A stretch of DNA of 64,000 bases from Lachnospiraceae bacterium (GTDB lineage: Bacteria; Bacillota; Clostridia; Lachnospirales; Lachnospiraceae), in assembly GCA_017617395.1 (NCBI GenBank), contig JAFZWG010000074.1:30988-94987 (forward strand), in the 5' to 3' direction. Of this stretch, positions 8,271-17,358 are shown in pieces. The notes beneath the pieces were generated by a model. The model saw only the letters and a program-made list of their open reading frames with translations, was not told where the DNA came from and made no database searches. Each line of letters begins with the position of its first letter. The first letter of the stretch is position 1. The position numbers and the translations under genes were made by a program.

Positions 8271-9635
8271 TCAGTCGGGAAGCGCCCGAACCAGTGCCTT
8301 GAACAAGTCGCCGCGCTCCTCGTAGTTTTTGAACATGCCCCAGCTTGCGCAGCACGGGGACAGCAAAACCGCCTCGCCCGGCTTGGCAATCGCATGCGCG
8401 TACTCCACGGCCTCCTGCATCGAGTTCACGCGAATGATATCCGTGAAGCCCATGCTCCGCGCCGTCGCCTCGATCTTGTCCGCCGTCTGGCCCATGAGAA
8501 GAAGGGTGCGGACCTTGCCCGGAAACTCGCGAATCCATGTGTCGTATTCCGAACCTTTGTCGTATCCGCCGCCGATCAGGATCGTCTGGCGATCCATCGC
8601 GCGAACGGCCTGGATTGAAGCGTCGGGGTTGGTTCCCTTGGAGTCGTTATAGTACACAACGCCGTTCTTCGTCGCCGTGTACTCAATGCGGTGCGCCACC
8701 GCGACAAATGTGCGAAGCGCCTCGCGAATGCGGTCCATCGGCACCGACAGAGCGATGCCTGCGGCGATTGCGGCCATTGCATTTTCATAGTTGTGGCGGC
8801 CGATGATATTCATCTCGTGAACGTCGATCACCTCGGTCTCGTTCATGCCGTCGTTGTAGCAGATCTTGTCTCCGCGAAGGTACAGACCGCGCTTTAAAAC
8901 GCGTCCCGAAGAGAACCACAGGATCTTCGTCTGAAGACTCTCGCTCATCGCGCGAAGACGCTCGTCCTCGTAGTTGAGAACGCACACCTCCGAAGGAGTC
9001 TGGTTGCGCGCGATATTAAACTTCGCCTCCGCATACGCCTCCATCGTGTGATGGCGGTTCAAATGGTCGGGCGTGATATTCAAAATGACGGAAACGTTCG
9101 GATGGAACGCCTCGATGGACTCGAGCTGGAAGCTGCTCATCTCCGCGACGGTCACGCCGTCGTCGGTCGTCTTTCGGCAAATCTCCGTGTACGGGATACC
9201 GATATTGCCTGCAACCTCGACGTTCGCAAACGCCTGTTTCATGATCTCGCCGGTCAGCGCCGTCGTGGTTGTCTTGCCGTTCGTACCGGTCACAGCGACC
9301 AGCTTGCCGCGGCTGTAGCGGAACGCAAGCTCCACCTCACCCCAGATCGGGATGTTGTTTCCGCGAAGCCGCTCCACCATGGGAAGGTCGGTCGGAACGC
9401 CGGGGCTGATGACGACAAGATCCGTCGTATCGTACAGCTCCTCCGGAAAATCCCCGAGGATGATCTCCCCGGAAAATGCTTTCGAAAGCTTGGCACGAAG
9501 ATCATCTTCCGGCTTTGCCGGATCGGCGTCGTAGAGGACAAGTTTTGACTCCGAAGCCTCCTCCGCCAAAAGGTTGCAGGCGGCGATGCCGCTCTTGCCC
9601 GCTCCGATGATCAAAATATTTTTGCCGATTTCCAT
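8271..9635 (-). CDS. murD: UDP-N-acetylmuramoyl-L-alanine:D-glutamate ligase
   Basis: MurD adds D-glutamate to UDP-MurNAc-L-Ala with ATP in the cytoplasm. The 454-residue protein has an N-terminal Rossmann-like domain (NILIIGAGKSGIAA), the ATP site VTGTNGKTTTTA, the central DHLNRH segment and a C-terminal Mur ligase domain. I chose ATG 9635 because AGAGGA lies eight bases upstream and the longer frame would overlap ftsI. Length fits the family. It lies in the dcw order ftsI-murD-ftsW, with mraY missing from its usual place before murD. Confidence 0.96.
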   Translation of the reverse strand: MEIGKNILIIGAGKSGIAACNLLAEEASESKLVLYDADPAKPEDDLRAKLSKAFSGEIILGDFPEELYDTTDLVVISPGVPTDLPMVERLRGNNIPIWGEVELAFRYSRGKLVAVTGTNGKTTTTALTGEIMKQAFANVEVAGNIGIPYTEICRKTTDDGVTVAEMSSFQLESIEAFHPNVSVILNITPDHLNRHHTMEAYAEAKFNIARNQTPSEVCVLNYEDERLRAMSESLQTKILWFSSGRVLKRGLYLRGDKICYNDGMNETEVIDVHEMNIIGRHNYENAMAAIAAGIALSVPMDRIREALRTFVAVAHRIEYTATKNGVVYYNDSKGTNPDASIQAVRAMDRQTILIGGGYDKGSEYDTWIREFPGKVRTLLLMGQTADKIEATARSMGFTDIIRVNSMQEAVEYAHAIAKPGEAVLLSPCCASWGMFKNYEERGDLFKALVRALPD

Positions 9636-9663
9636 ACCGAAAATCCTCTCTTTCGTACTGTTG

Positions 9664-11601
9664 TCACTCTGCTTTGCCGGACGACTGCGTATTCTCGCCG
9701 CTCGTCTCGGTATTTTCGAGATCCGGAACACCGCCCTCGTTCAGCTCATCGTCCTCGATGATGCCGGTGTACTCCACACCGTATTTGATGTCGCCGGCCG
9801 GATACACGTGCAGGTACGGAAGAATGTCCCCGAGAATCTTGCTCGTGAGCTCCGTCGCCGGACGGCTGCTGTTGTACAGTTTTGCGTCGTCAACCTCGTC
9901 GACGACCACGTAAATGATATACTGCGGATTGTTCGCAGGAACGCTGCCGATAAAGGATACCACGTACTTGTAGTCCTTGCGGGGAAGCTTCTGTGCCGTT
10001 CCCGTCTTGCCGCCGACCAGATAGCCCTCCACCTTGGCGGGCGTCGCCGTACCGGCCTTGACGGTCATGTACGTCGCATTGCGCATGAACTCGCTCGTCT
10101 CGGCGCTCACGGTCTTTCTCACCAGAAGGTTGGATGCGTCATAGACGGTCGCTCCCTCCGCGTTGAGGATCTGACGCACGACATGCGGCTGGTAGTAATA
10201 TCCGCCGTTGACGATGGAGGCATACGCTGCCGCCATCTGCGTCATCGTTACGTTAAAGCCCTGGCCGAAGCTTAGCGTCGCAAGCTCAACCTCATTGATC
10301 TTCGTCTCATCCATCAACACGCCGACCGCCTCACCGGGAAGATCGATTCCCGTCTTGCTTCCGAGGCCGAAGTGCGTCTGATAATAGCGGAACACGCTCT
10401 TTCCGAGCTTGTTCGCGATGTCGATCAGCGCCATGTTGCAGGATTTCATCAGCGCTTCGGTCAGCGTGATCGTTCCGTGCGAGCTGTAGCAGGGAACCTT
10501 GATTCCGCGGATTGTCACCGTCTTGTGGCACTCGTACGTGGAGTCCTGCGTGATTGCATTTTCCTCCAGAGCCGCCGCGACGGTAAGGCACTTGAAGGTG
10601 GAACCCGGCTCATACGTATCGCTGATGCAGAAGTTACGCCACATCTTGTTGAGTGCCGCAAGCTTCTCCTCCGACGTCCGCTCGATAGGCTCCCCGTTGT
10701 CGTCCAGAAGCTCCGGGAGCTCGCGCGGATTGTTCAGATCGTATCCCGCATTCGAAGCCATCGCAACGATCTCGCCGTTGTTCGCATCCATTACGATGAC
10801 GCCGACATTTTTCACTTTATAGGTATTCAGAAGTTCCGCGACGCGGTTCTCCACCTTCTGCTGCACGAAGACATCGATCGTGGAGACGATGGTGTTGCCG
10901 GGAACCGCTTCCCAGGTGTTGGTGATCAGGTTGAGGTCGCTGTCGTAGTAGCCGGCCACGCGGCCGTCCGTACCGTTTAAGTACGCATTGTACTGCTGCT
11001 CGATGCCCCAGGTACCGACATTGCCCTCGTTGACAAAGCCGATGACATGAGAAGCGAGACTCTTATAAGGGTACGAACGCTCGTACTCCGTCTCAAACCA
11101 CACACCCTTGATGAACTTGTGGTCTTCATTTTCCGTGCTGACCTGCAGGCGCTTGAACTCCGCGATATTCTCGTACGGCTGTTTGCGATAGAGCACGTAG
11201 TAGTTGCTGTTCTTCTGCTCCATCGCCTTGTCAAATTCCTCCTGCGTCGTGCCGAACGCCTTCTGCAGCGCGGCAAACGTGTACTTCATGTAGGAGTCCT
11301 TCGACTTGATGACCTTCGGGTCCAAAATGACGTTATAGGTCTTCGTGCTGACCGCGAGCTCCGTGCCGTTGCGGTCCGTGATCGTACCGCGCTGGAACGG
11401 GATGGTCGCGCCGACCGAGGAGTTGTAGCCCTGGTCCTGAATCGCGTTCTGATACTGGGAGCCCATCTTGTGCTGCCAGTAGGCGATGCGCCCGATCAAA
11501 ACAAGCAGGAACGCAACCATTACGCCCATCACGAGCAAAACCCGAGCCTGATGGTTCGGGGTCGTGAAGATATTGCGTATGCTGACTCGCTTCCTGCTCA
11601 T
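9664..11601 (-). CDS. ftsI: Class B penicillin-binding protein (FtsI/SpoVD type)
   Basis: This transpeptidase cross-links septal peptidoglycan. The 645-residue protein has a short cytoplasmic N-terminus, one helix (about 20-40), a PBP dimerisation domain (about 60-240) and a transpeptidase domain. Active-site motifs are STFK at 334-337 (catalytic Ser334), SCN at 387-389 and KTGT at 532-535. No PASTA domain follows, and the C-terminus is acidic. It lies directly after ftsL in the dcw cluster, which favours the vegetative FtsI/PBP2B role, though SpoVD of spore formers looks similar. Confidence 0.93.
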   Translation of the reverse strand: MSRKRVSIRNIFTTPNHQARVLLVMGVMVAFLLVLIGRIAYWQHKMGSQYQNAIQDQGYNSSVGATIPFQRGTITDRNGTELAVSTKTYNVILDPKVIKSKDSYMKYTFAALQKAFGTTQEEFDKAMEQKNSNYYVLYRKQPYENIAEFKRLQVSTENEDHKFIKGVWFETEYERSYPYKSLASHVIGFVNEGNVGTWGIEQQYNAYLNGTDGRVAGYYDSDLNLITNTWEAVPGNTIVSTIDVFVQQKVENRVAELLNTYKVKNVGVIVMDANNGEIVAMASNAGYDLNNPRELPELLDDNGEPIERTSEEKLAALNKMWRNFCISDTYEPGSTFKCLTVAAALEENAITQDSTYECHKTVTIRGIKVPCYSSHGTITLTEALMKSCNMALIDIANKLGKSVFRYYQTHFGLGSKTGIDLPGEAVGVLMDETKINEVELATLSFGQGFNVTMTQMAAAYASIVNGGYYYQPHVVRQILNAEGATVYDASNLLVRKTVSAETSEFMRNATYMTVKAGTATPAKVEGYLVGGKTGTAQKLPRKDYKYVVSFIGSVPANNPQYIIYVVVDEVDDAKLYNSSRPATELTSKILGDILPYLHVYPAGDIKYGVEYTGIIEDDELNEGGVPDLENTETSGENTQSSGKAE

Positions 11602-11681
11602 GGGACATCTCCGTAACGGTTCTTAACACGCACGGCAAGGAGCAACACGAAAAATGCTGCTCCTTGCCGGGTGAATTGCTC

Positions 11682-12230
11682 TTATCTCAAAATCTTGCCG
11701 AGGATTCGCTCAAATACCGACTCCTCCGGTTTCTCCTCTTCGGCTACAGGCGAATACTGCCGCACATAGCCCTCACCCTGATATGCAAATGTAACGATCT
11801 CGTTGTCGCACGGATAAACCATGCCGTACTGTCCGACAGCCACCTCGTAAACGCGGTTGATGTCGACGCTGGAGGCGATGGCCTGCTCCGCCTCGTCGTT
11901 CGTGCGGCTCAGGTTTGCGTACTCATTGGTGAGTGCCGTGATCTCGCGGTCGAGTTCGTTTGTCTTTGCATGTACATTTGCAAACAACACTGCATTATAC
12001 AGGATAATTGCCAAACAGGCAAGCATAACCGTGCAAGCCCAGAATCCCATGCTCTTTCGAATACCGATCAAAGGCGCGCTCTGCGTAGCAGTACGGCGCT
12101 TGCGCTCCGGCCGCGTCTCGACTTCCGGGCGGTATGCGGGCTCGGCCTGTGCTCTCGCAAGGTTGTCCGTCACGTAACCGGTGCGTCGTAAAATGTCTTT
12201 TGTCGCCTTCTGATTTTTCGTCGTTTTCAT
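11682..12230 (-). CDS. ftsL: FtsL-like division protein
   Basis: This 182-residue protein has a basic cytoplasmic N-terminus, one helix (about residues 58-80), and a coiled-coil stretch (TNELDREITALTNEYANLSR). The remainder is an acidic outer segment. That topology, and its place between rsmH and the ftsI-type PBP, identify it as FtsL, which bridges FtsQ/DivIC and the FtsW-FtsI synthase. Sequence conservation in the family is very low. I chose ATG 12230 to avoid overlap with rsmH; the frame is open to 12293. The C-terminal 60 residues after the coiled coil are longer than usual. Confidence 0.75.
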   Translation of the reverse strand: MKTTKNQKATKDILRRTGYVTDNLARAQAEPAYRPEVETRPERKRRTATQSAPLIGIRKSMGFWACTVMLACLAIILYNAVLFANVHAKTNELDREITALTNEYANLSRTNDEAEQAIASSVDINRVYEVAVGQYGMVYPCDNEIVTFAYQGEGYVRQYSPVAEEEKPEESVFERILGKILR

Positions 12231-12261
12231 TTTTGATACCCCGTTGCGGTTGTAACGCAGG

Positions 12262-13224
12262 TTATTTGGCACCTGCTTCCGCGCTCTCCTCATTGCGCTC
12301 GAAGATTCTCAGTTTCGCGCTCTTCGATCTCGAATTTTTCCTCTGCTCTTCCTCCGAGGGAAGAATCGGCTTTTTGGTGATCACCGTTCCCAGCGATCTC
12401 TTTCCGCACATGCACACCGGAAGTCCCGGCGGACAGATGCACGGTGCTTCGTTTCTTCGGAAATTCTGCTTCACGATCCGGTCCTCCAAGGAGTGGAAGG
12501 TGATAACACAGATTCTTCCGCCGGGGGCCAGCCTCCGAATCATCCCGTCCAAGGAGTTCGTGAGAACCGTGAGTTCCCGGTTTAGCTCGATACGAATCGC
12601 CTGGAAGGTTTTCTTGGCAGGATGTCCTGCCCCAGCCCTCACTTTGGCCGGGATCGCCGCCTTGATGACTTCGGCAAGTTCGCCCGTGGTCCGGATTGGA
12701 TGTTCCTCCCTCACCCGCACGATGTGCTTGGCGATGTTGTTTGCGAAGGAATCCTCTCCGTATTCCCGGATGATCCGCGCCAGCTCTGCCTGCGGATATC
12801 CGTTCACGATGTCCGCCGCGGTTCGCTCCCCGCGATCGTCCATCCGCATGTCAAGGGGTGCATCCTCCATGTAGGAAAACCCCCTCTCTGCCGTATCTAA
12901 CTGGTAGGAGGAAACCCCCAGATCAAGCAAAATGCCGTGCACCTGCCTGATCTGAAGGTTGTCTATAATGTCTGTAAAATTCTCGTAATTGCTGCGAACG
13001 ATCGTCACCCGATCCTTGTACGGCTCAAGCCGCTTCGTCGCCGCTGCAATCGCGTCTCCGTCCTGATCGATCCCGACCAGCCTTCCCGTCGTCAGGCGGC
13101 TCGCAATCTCGAACGAGTGTCCCGCGCCTCCGAGGGTTCCGTCCACATAGATTCCGTCCGGCCGGATGGCAAGTCCTTCGATCGTCTCCCGAAGGAGAAC
13201 GGATGTATGTCTGAACTCCTCCAT
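12262..13224 (-). CDS. rsmH: 16S rRNA (cytosine1402-N4)-methyltransferase RsmH
   Basis: RsmH (MraW) N4-methylates C1402 in the ribosomal P site with S-adenosylmethionine. The 320-residue protein opens with the typical [13 protein letters not shown] and shows [12 protein letters not shown] (SAM site), [14 protein letters not shown] and the C-terminal [14 protein letters not shown]. Length matches the family. It follows mraZ by 18 bases, the classical start of the dcw cluster. GGAGGGAAG lies before the ATG. Confidence 0.97.
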   Translation of the reverse strand: MEEFRHTSVLLRETIEGLAIRPDGIYVDGTLGGAGHSFEIASRLTTGRLVGIDQDGDAIAAATKRLEPYKDRVTIVRSNYENFTDIIDNLQIRQVHGILLDLGVSSYQLDTAERGFSYMEDAPLDMRMDDRGERTAADIVNGYPQAELARIIREYGEDSFANNIAKHIVRVREEHPIRTTGELAEVIKAAIPAKVRAGAGHPAKKTFQAIRIELNRELTVLTNSLDGMIRRLAPGGRICVITFHSLEDRIVKQNFRRNEAPCICPPGLPVCMCGKRSLGTVITKKPILPSEEEQRKNSRSKSAKLRIFERNEESAEAGAK

Positions 13225-13242
13225 GGCTTCCCTCCGTTTCCG

Positions 13243-13683
13243 CTACAGGCGGATGCCGTAGGTCGCCGCCGTCGAGGCAATTTCGTGAATCGATACGTTC
13301 TTTCCGATGTTGTCCCACTCATCCTTCGGAAATACCTTGATCTTGTCGAGTGCGCCGACCGAAACCACATCCTTCGTGATTCCGACTTCCTCGCGCAGTT
13401 CCTGCGGCAGGATCACTCTTCCCTGCTTGTCCATCTCGACGAACTCGGAGTTTGCGGAGAGGAACGTCAAAAGGCGTCTGCCGTCCTCCGTTCCCGGAAG
13501 GTTCTGATCGAGTTTCTCCAACAGCTTCTCCCACTCATCCATCGGATACAAATTCAGACAACGATCAACACCAAGCGCTACGACGAACTGTTCCCCGAGT
13601 TTCTCGCGAAACTTTACGGGAACAATCACACGGCCCTTGGCATCAATGCTGTGAATCTGCTTTCCGTTGAAGTAGTTCAGCAT
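13243..13683 (-). CDS. mraZ: Transcriptional regulator MraZ
   Basis: MraZ is an AbrB-like DNA-binding ring protein that represses its own dcw cluster in characterised bacteria. The 146-residue protein has two repeats, seen in the paired DxKGRVIVPxKFRE (15-28) and DKQGRVILPQELRE (about 85-98) motifs. It is the first gene of the dcw cluster, with a promoter and phased boxes matching the family's GTGG(A/T)G sites just upstream. The last box overlaps the ribosome site GTGGAGAA, so binding could also block translation. Self-regulation is inferred from these boxes and the family. Confidence 0.95.
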   Translation of the reverse strand: MLNYFNGKQIHSIDAKGRVIVPVKFREKLGEQFVVALGVDRCLNLYPMDEWEKLLEKLDQNLPGTEDGRRLLTFLSANSEFVEMDKQGRVILPQELREEVGITKDVVSVGALDKIKVFPKDEWDNIGKNVSIHEIASTAATYGIRL

Positions 13684-13690
13684 GGAAATT

Positions 13691-13746
13691 CTCCACTTTC
13701 CTCCACAAGTTGGTCAAAAATGGTCAAACATGGTACTTTTCACCAC
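13691..13746 (-). promoter_or_regulatory. Six boxes in exact 10-bp phase upstream of mraZ
   Basis: Read on the minus strand, hexamers start every 10 bases: GTGGTG (13746-13741), GTACCA (13736-13731), TGACCA (13726-13721), TGACCA (13716-13711), GTGGAG (13706-13701) and GTGGAG (13696-13691). As I recall, Bacillus MraZ binds GTGG(A/T)G repeats with 4-base spacers. Three of the six boxes match that exactly and keep the same phase. The array spans from near the transcription start to the ribosome site. Confidence 0.7.
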
Positions 13747-13754
13747 TTGATTGG

Positions 13755-13783
13755 ATTATAAAGCAGTTTTTTTCAAAATGCAA
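13755..13783 (-). promoter_or_regulatory. Promoter of the mraZ-dcw cluster
   Basis: On the minus strand TTGCAT (13783-13778), 17 bases, then a consensus TATAAT (13760-13755). A-rich tracts lie upstream (13790-13845). The transcript would begin near 13748, next to the first MraZ-like box. Confidence 0.7.
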
Positions 13784-13837
13784 CAGGGAAAAGGCATTCT
13801 TTTGGGCGAAATTTCACTTTTTTTTCACTTTTTGCGC

Positions 13838-13908
13838 AAAAAAAGAGACATTCCCTGCATTTTCAAACAAATGTTCGAGAACATGTGTTCGAATATGCAG
13901 AAAATGTC
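13838..13908 (-). terminator. Very long palindromic terminator of feoB, with LexA-like apex
   Basis: Bases 13847-13908 form a 62-nt near-palindrome. On the minus strand the arms GACATTTTCTGCAT/ATGCAGGGAATGTC, TTCGAACA/TGTTTGAA and ATGTTC/GAACAT stack with only single mismatches and a few G-U pairs. It is followed by TC and seven T (13844-13838). This is a convincing intrinsic terminator 33 bases after the feoB stop. The apex also reads as two adjacent 14-mers close to the CGAAC-N4-GTTYG LexA consensus. Confidence 0.75.
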
Positions 13909-13941
13909 CCAAAATCGGACTTGTTTGATTTCCGTCGCCGT

Positions 13942-16314
13942 TTAGAACAGCGACGCGATTCCGCCGGCCAGAAGCGACATCACCCACGCCACAGCGCACT
14001 GCTCCAGGACGATGATGCCGGCCCATTTGCGGCCGAGCTCTCTGCGGATTGACGCCACCGCCGCGATGCAGGGCGTGTACAGCAGACAGAACACCAGAAG
14101 CGATACCGCCGTCGCGGGTGACATCACCGCGGTCACCGCCGCAGCGCTTCCGTAGAGGATCGTGAATGTGGATACCACGCTCTCCTTCGCGATGAAGCCG
14201 GTGATCAGCGCCGTCACAACTCTCCACTCGCCGAAGCCGTGCAGTGCGAAGACCGGTGCGATCACGCTCGCGAGTCCGGCGAGCATGCTGTCGTGCGATT
14301 CCTCCACGATGTTGAGGCCGAAGTCAAAGGTCTGCAGAAACCATACCAGAAGGCATGCCAGGAAGATTACCGTGAATGCGCGCTGCAGGAAATCCTTCGC
14401 CTTGTCCCAGAGAAGCATTCCCGTGCTCCGAAGTCCCGGCAGCCGGTAATTCGGAAGCTCCATGACGAACGGCACCGCCTCGCCGCGGAAGAACGTCGCC
14501 TTCGTGACAAGGGCGACCAATACGGCCGTGACAATTCCCAGAAGATACAGCCCTACCATCACCAGCCCGCTGTAACGCGGGAAAAATGCATGCGCAAAGA
14601 ATCCGTAGATTGGAAGCTTTGCGGTACAGCTCATAAACGGCGTGAGCAGAATGGTCATCTTGCGGTCTCGCTCACTCGGCAGCGTGCGCGACGCCATAAC
14701 GCCGGGCACGGTACAGCCGAAACCGATCAGCATCGGCACGATGCTTCGACCGGACAGACCGATCTTTCGCAAAAGCTTGTCCATCACAAACGCGACGCGG
14801 GCCATGTAGCCGCTGTCCTCGAGGACGGACAGAAAGAAGAACAGAACGACGATGATCGGGACAAACGTGATGACGCTTCCGACGCCGCCGAAGATTCCGT
14901 CGATGATCAACGACCGGATCACCGGTGTGACGTTGACTGCGTTCAGTCCCCGATCGGTGACGGCCTGCAGCTTTTCGACTCCCGTCTCGAGAAGTCCCTG
15001 CAGCCATGCTCCGATCACGTTAAAGGTCAAAAAGAACGTGAGCGCCATGATGGCGATGAACACCGGGATTGCCGTGAAGCGGCCGGTAAGGACACGGTCA
15101 ATCTGACGGCTTCTGCGGTGCTCCTTGCTCTCGTGCGGCTTGACGACCGTTTCGTCGCAGATGCCGCGGATGAACGTATAGCGCATGTCGGCGATGGCGG
15201 CCGCGCGGTCCATTCCGCGCTCCTGCTCCATGTTGACGATCATGTGCTCGATCGTCTCCTTCTCGTTGTCATCGAGCTCCAGGGCATCCATCACCAGACG
15301 GTCACCCTCCGCGAGTTTGCTCGCCGCGAACCGTACGGGAATGCCCGCCGCCTCCGCGTGGTCCTCGATGAAATGCATGATGCCGTGCAGGCATCGGTGC
15401 ACCGCACCGCCGTTCTCGTCGCGGTCACAGAAGTCGGTCCGGCCCGGACGCTCCTGGTATTTGGCGACGTGGATACAGTGCTTGATCAACTCGTCGACGC
15501 CCTCATTTTTCGCGGCCGCAATCGGAACGACAGGAATGCCCAGAAGCGACTCCATCTTGTTGATGCGGATCGTTCCGCCGTTGCCGCGGACCTCGTCCAT
15601 CATGTTCAGGGCCAGAACGATCGGCACATTGAGTTCCATCAGCTGAAGCGTCAGATAGAGGTTGCGCTCGATGTTCGTCGCATCGACAATATTAATGATA
15701 CAGGTTGGTTTTTCCTTGAGAATGAACTCTCTGGATACGATCTCCTCCGAAGTGTACGGAGACAGGGAATAGATGCCCGGCAGGTCCGTTACGGACGTCT
15801 CCGGGAAGCCGCGGATCTCTCCGCTCACGCGGTCGACGGTCACGCCCGGAAAATTCCCGACATGACGGTTCGCACCGGTCAATTGATTGAACAGAGTCGT
15901 CTTGCCGCAGTTCTGATTGCCCGCCAAAGCAAAGGTGAGCACGGTGCCCTTCGGAACCGGATTCTCATCCGCCTTGACGTGGTATTTGCCCTCCTCGCCG
16001 AGACCCGGGTGGTCCGGAACCATCGGCGGCTCCTTGCGGCTTCTTCTGCGCTCCGAGCTCTGCGCGTCGTCCGCAGCGTCCGTTGCCTCCAAAGGCTCCA
16101 CCGTGATGTTCGCCGCATCGCTTCTTCGAAGCGTCAGCTCATAGCCGCGGATGGTGACCTCGAGCGGATCTCCCATCGGCGCAAACTGCTTTAGGGTAAT
16201 CTTCTCCCCCGGCAAAAGGCCCATGTCCAGCATGTGCTGGCGCAGCGCGCCTTCCCCGCCGAGCGCCTTGATCACGGCACTCTGTCCGATTTTGAGATCC
16301 TGAAGTGTCATCAT
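13942..16314 (-). CDS. feoB: Ferrous iron transporter FeoB with fused FeoA domain
   Basis: FeoB imports Fe2+ through the inner membrane, driven or gated by its GTPase domain. The 790-residue protein begins with an FeoA-like SH3 domain (about 1-75, LRQHMLDMGLLPGEKI). The G domain follows (GNQNCGKTT near 132-140, then VTVDRVSGEIRG, DLPGIYSL). Two Gate domains (SVITFVPIIVVLFFFLSVLE; VPMLIGFGCTVPGV) and about ten helices complete it. FeoA is usually a separate gene. The start is ATGATG at 16314/16311. It lies 30 bases after lgt; no Fur-type box is visible upstream. A strong terminator follows. Confidence 0.96.
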   Translation of the reverse strand: MMTLQDLKIGQSAVIKALGGEGALRQHMLDMGLLPGEKITLKQFAPMGDPLEVTIRGYELTLRRSDAANITVEPLEATDAADDAQSSERRRSRKEPPMVPDHPGLGEEGKYHVKADENPVPKGTVLTFALAGNQNCGKTTLFNQLTGANRHVGNFPGVTVDRVSGEIRGFPETSVTDLPGIYSLSPYTSEEIVSREFILKEKPTCIINIVDATNIERNLYLTLQLMELNVPIVLALNMMDEVRGNGGTIRINKMESLLGIPVVPIAAAKNEGVDELIKHCIHVAKYQERPGRTDFCDRDENGGAVHRCLHGIMHFIEDHAEAAGIPVRFAASKLAEGDRLVMDALELDDNEKETIEHMIVNMEQERGMDRAAAIADMRYTFIRGICDETVVKPHESKEHRRSRQIDRVLTGRFTAIPVFIAIMALTFFLTFNVIGAWLQGLLETGVEKLQAVTDRGLNAVNVTPVIRSLIIDGIFGGVGSVITFVPIIVVLFFFLSVLEDSGYMARVAFVMDKLLRKIGLSGRSIVPMLIGFGCTVPGVMASRTLPSERDRKMTILLTPFMSCTAKLPIYGFFAHAFFPRYSGLVMVGLYLLGIVTAVLVALVTKATFFRGEAVPFVMELPNYRLPGLRSTGMLLWDKAKDFLQRAFTVIFLACLLVWFLQTFDFGLNIVEESHDSMLAGLASVIAPVFALHGFGEWRVVTALITGFIAKESVVSTFTILYGSAAAVTAVMSPATAVSLLVFCLLYTPCIAAVASIRRELGRKWAGIIVLEQCAVAWVMSLLAGGIASLF

Positions 16315-16344
16315 ACAAGCCTTCTTCTTCGGAAAATGAATTGC

Positions 16345-17343
16345 TTACTTATCGCTCTGCTCCGCAGCCGCGGGCTTCGTCTCCGCCGCAGGCTTCTTGG
16401 CAGCATTTTTCTTATAGAGATAAACGTACGCGATCACGCTGCCCACGACGAGGATGCCGCTCAACAGCTGCGAAACCGCAATCGGCGTATTCAAGAAGAA
16501 CAGCTGGTCCGTGCGCAGTCCCTCGATCCAGAAGCGGCCGAGGCCGTAACCGAAGAGGTACAGAAGCAGAATCTCGCCCTGGAACTTCTTGTGCTTCGAG
16601 CGGAACCACAAAAAGATCAGCAGAACAAAGTTCCACAGCGACTCATACAGGAAGGTCGGGTGGACGCTGATGTATTTGGCGCCGCCGATCTCGACGATAT
16701 GATTGCGGATCTCCATGATGTTCGCCATCGCCTTCGGCTTGCCGGCGTAGATACTCTCCACAAGCTTCTCGCTTGTGCCCGGCTGAAAATACGAGGACAC
16801 CTCGCGCGTGTCGACCAGCATCGCGAACGGTCCGTTCGTGTACGTGCCGAAGCACTCACGGTTAAAGAAGTTGCCCCAGCGTCCGATCACCTGACCGGTC
16901 AGCAGTCCGAGGATAGCCGTGTCCAGGAACAACGCGCGCGGCAGCTTGCGGATCTTCGTGAAGATCACCGCGGTCATGATGCCGCCGATGACGCCGCCGT
17001 AGATGGCGAGTCCGCCGGCGCGGATATTGAACACCGAAACAGGGTTGTCCGCAAACTCCTTCCAGTTGAACACTACGTAGTAAATGCGCGCACAGATGAC
17101 GGAGATGATCACGGCGATCATCGTAAAGTCAAGATAATGCTCGGGGTTCTGCCCCGTCTTCTTCGCCATGCGGTCCGCCACAAGGTAGCCGACGATCATG
17201 CCGATACCGATCACGACGCCGTAATACATGACCTTCAGACCGAACAGCGAAAAATAACTTCCGATCTTCCGCAGCGTGATGCCCAGATTCGGGAACATGA
17301 TGTCCGTCTTCGTCTCCTCAAGGAAAGCCAGCAGGTTTCCCAT
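16345..17343 (-). CDS. lgt: Prolipoprotein diacylglyceryl transferase
   Basis: Lgt transfers diacylglycerol from phosphatidylglycerol to the lipobox cysteine of prolipoproteins, the first step of lipoprotein maturation. The 332-residue membrane protein has about seven helices. It contains the signature GRWGNFFNRECFG and the HPTFLYESLWN segment. An Ala/Lys-rich tail ends the protein. GGAGGTGCGAT precedes the ATG. The window itself encodes a likely client, the lipoprotein at 33704-35125. It lies between ychF and feoB with short gaps. Confidence 0.96.
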   Translation of the reverse strand: MGNLLAFLEETKTDIMFPNLGITLRKIGSYFSLFGLKVMYYGVVIGIGMIVGYLVADRMAKKTGQNPEHYLDFTMIAVIISVICARIYYVVFNWKEFADNPVSVFNIRAGGLAIYGGVIGGIMTAVIFTKIRKLPRALFLDTAILGLLTGQVIGRWGNFFNRECFGTYTNGPFAMLVDTREVSSYFQPGTSEKLVESIYAGKPKAMANIMEIRNHIVEIGGAKYISVHPTFLYESLWNFVLLIFLWFRSKHKKFQGEILLLYLFGYGLGRFWIEGLRTDQLFFLNTPIAVSQLLSGILVVGSVIAYVYLYKKNAAKKPAAETKPAAAEQSDK

Positions 17344-17358
17344 ATCGCACCTCCAAAA

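Noticed and set aside
14239-16194. Plus-strand open frame of 651 codons opposite feoB
   Set aside because: It mirrors feoB codons, has His/Arg/Asp-rich low-complexity translation and no ribosome site. FeoB is unambiguous.
16315-16344. Fur or iron-responsive box upstream of feoB
   Set aside because: The gap to lgt is only 30 bases and shows no palindrome of that type. feoB appears to be cotranscribed with ychF-lgt.
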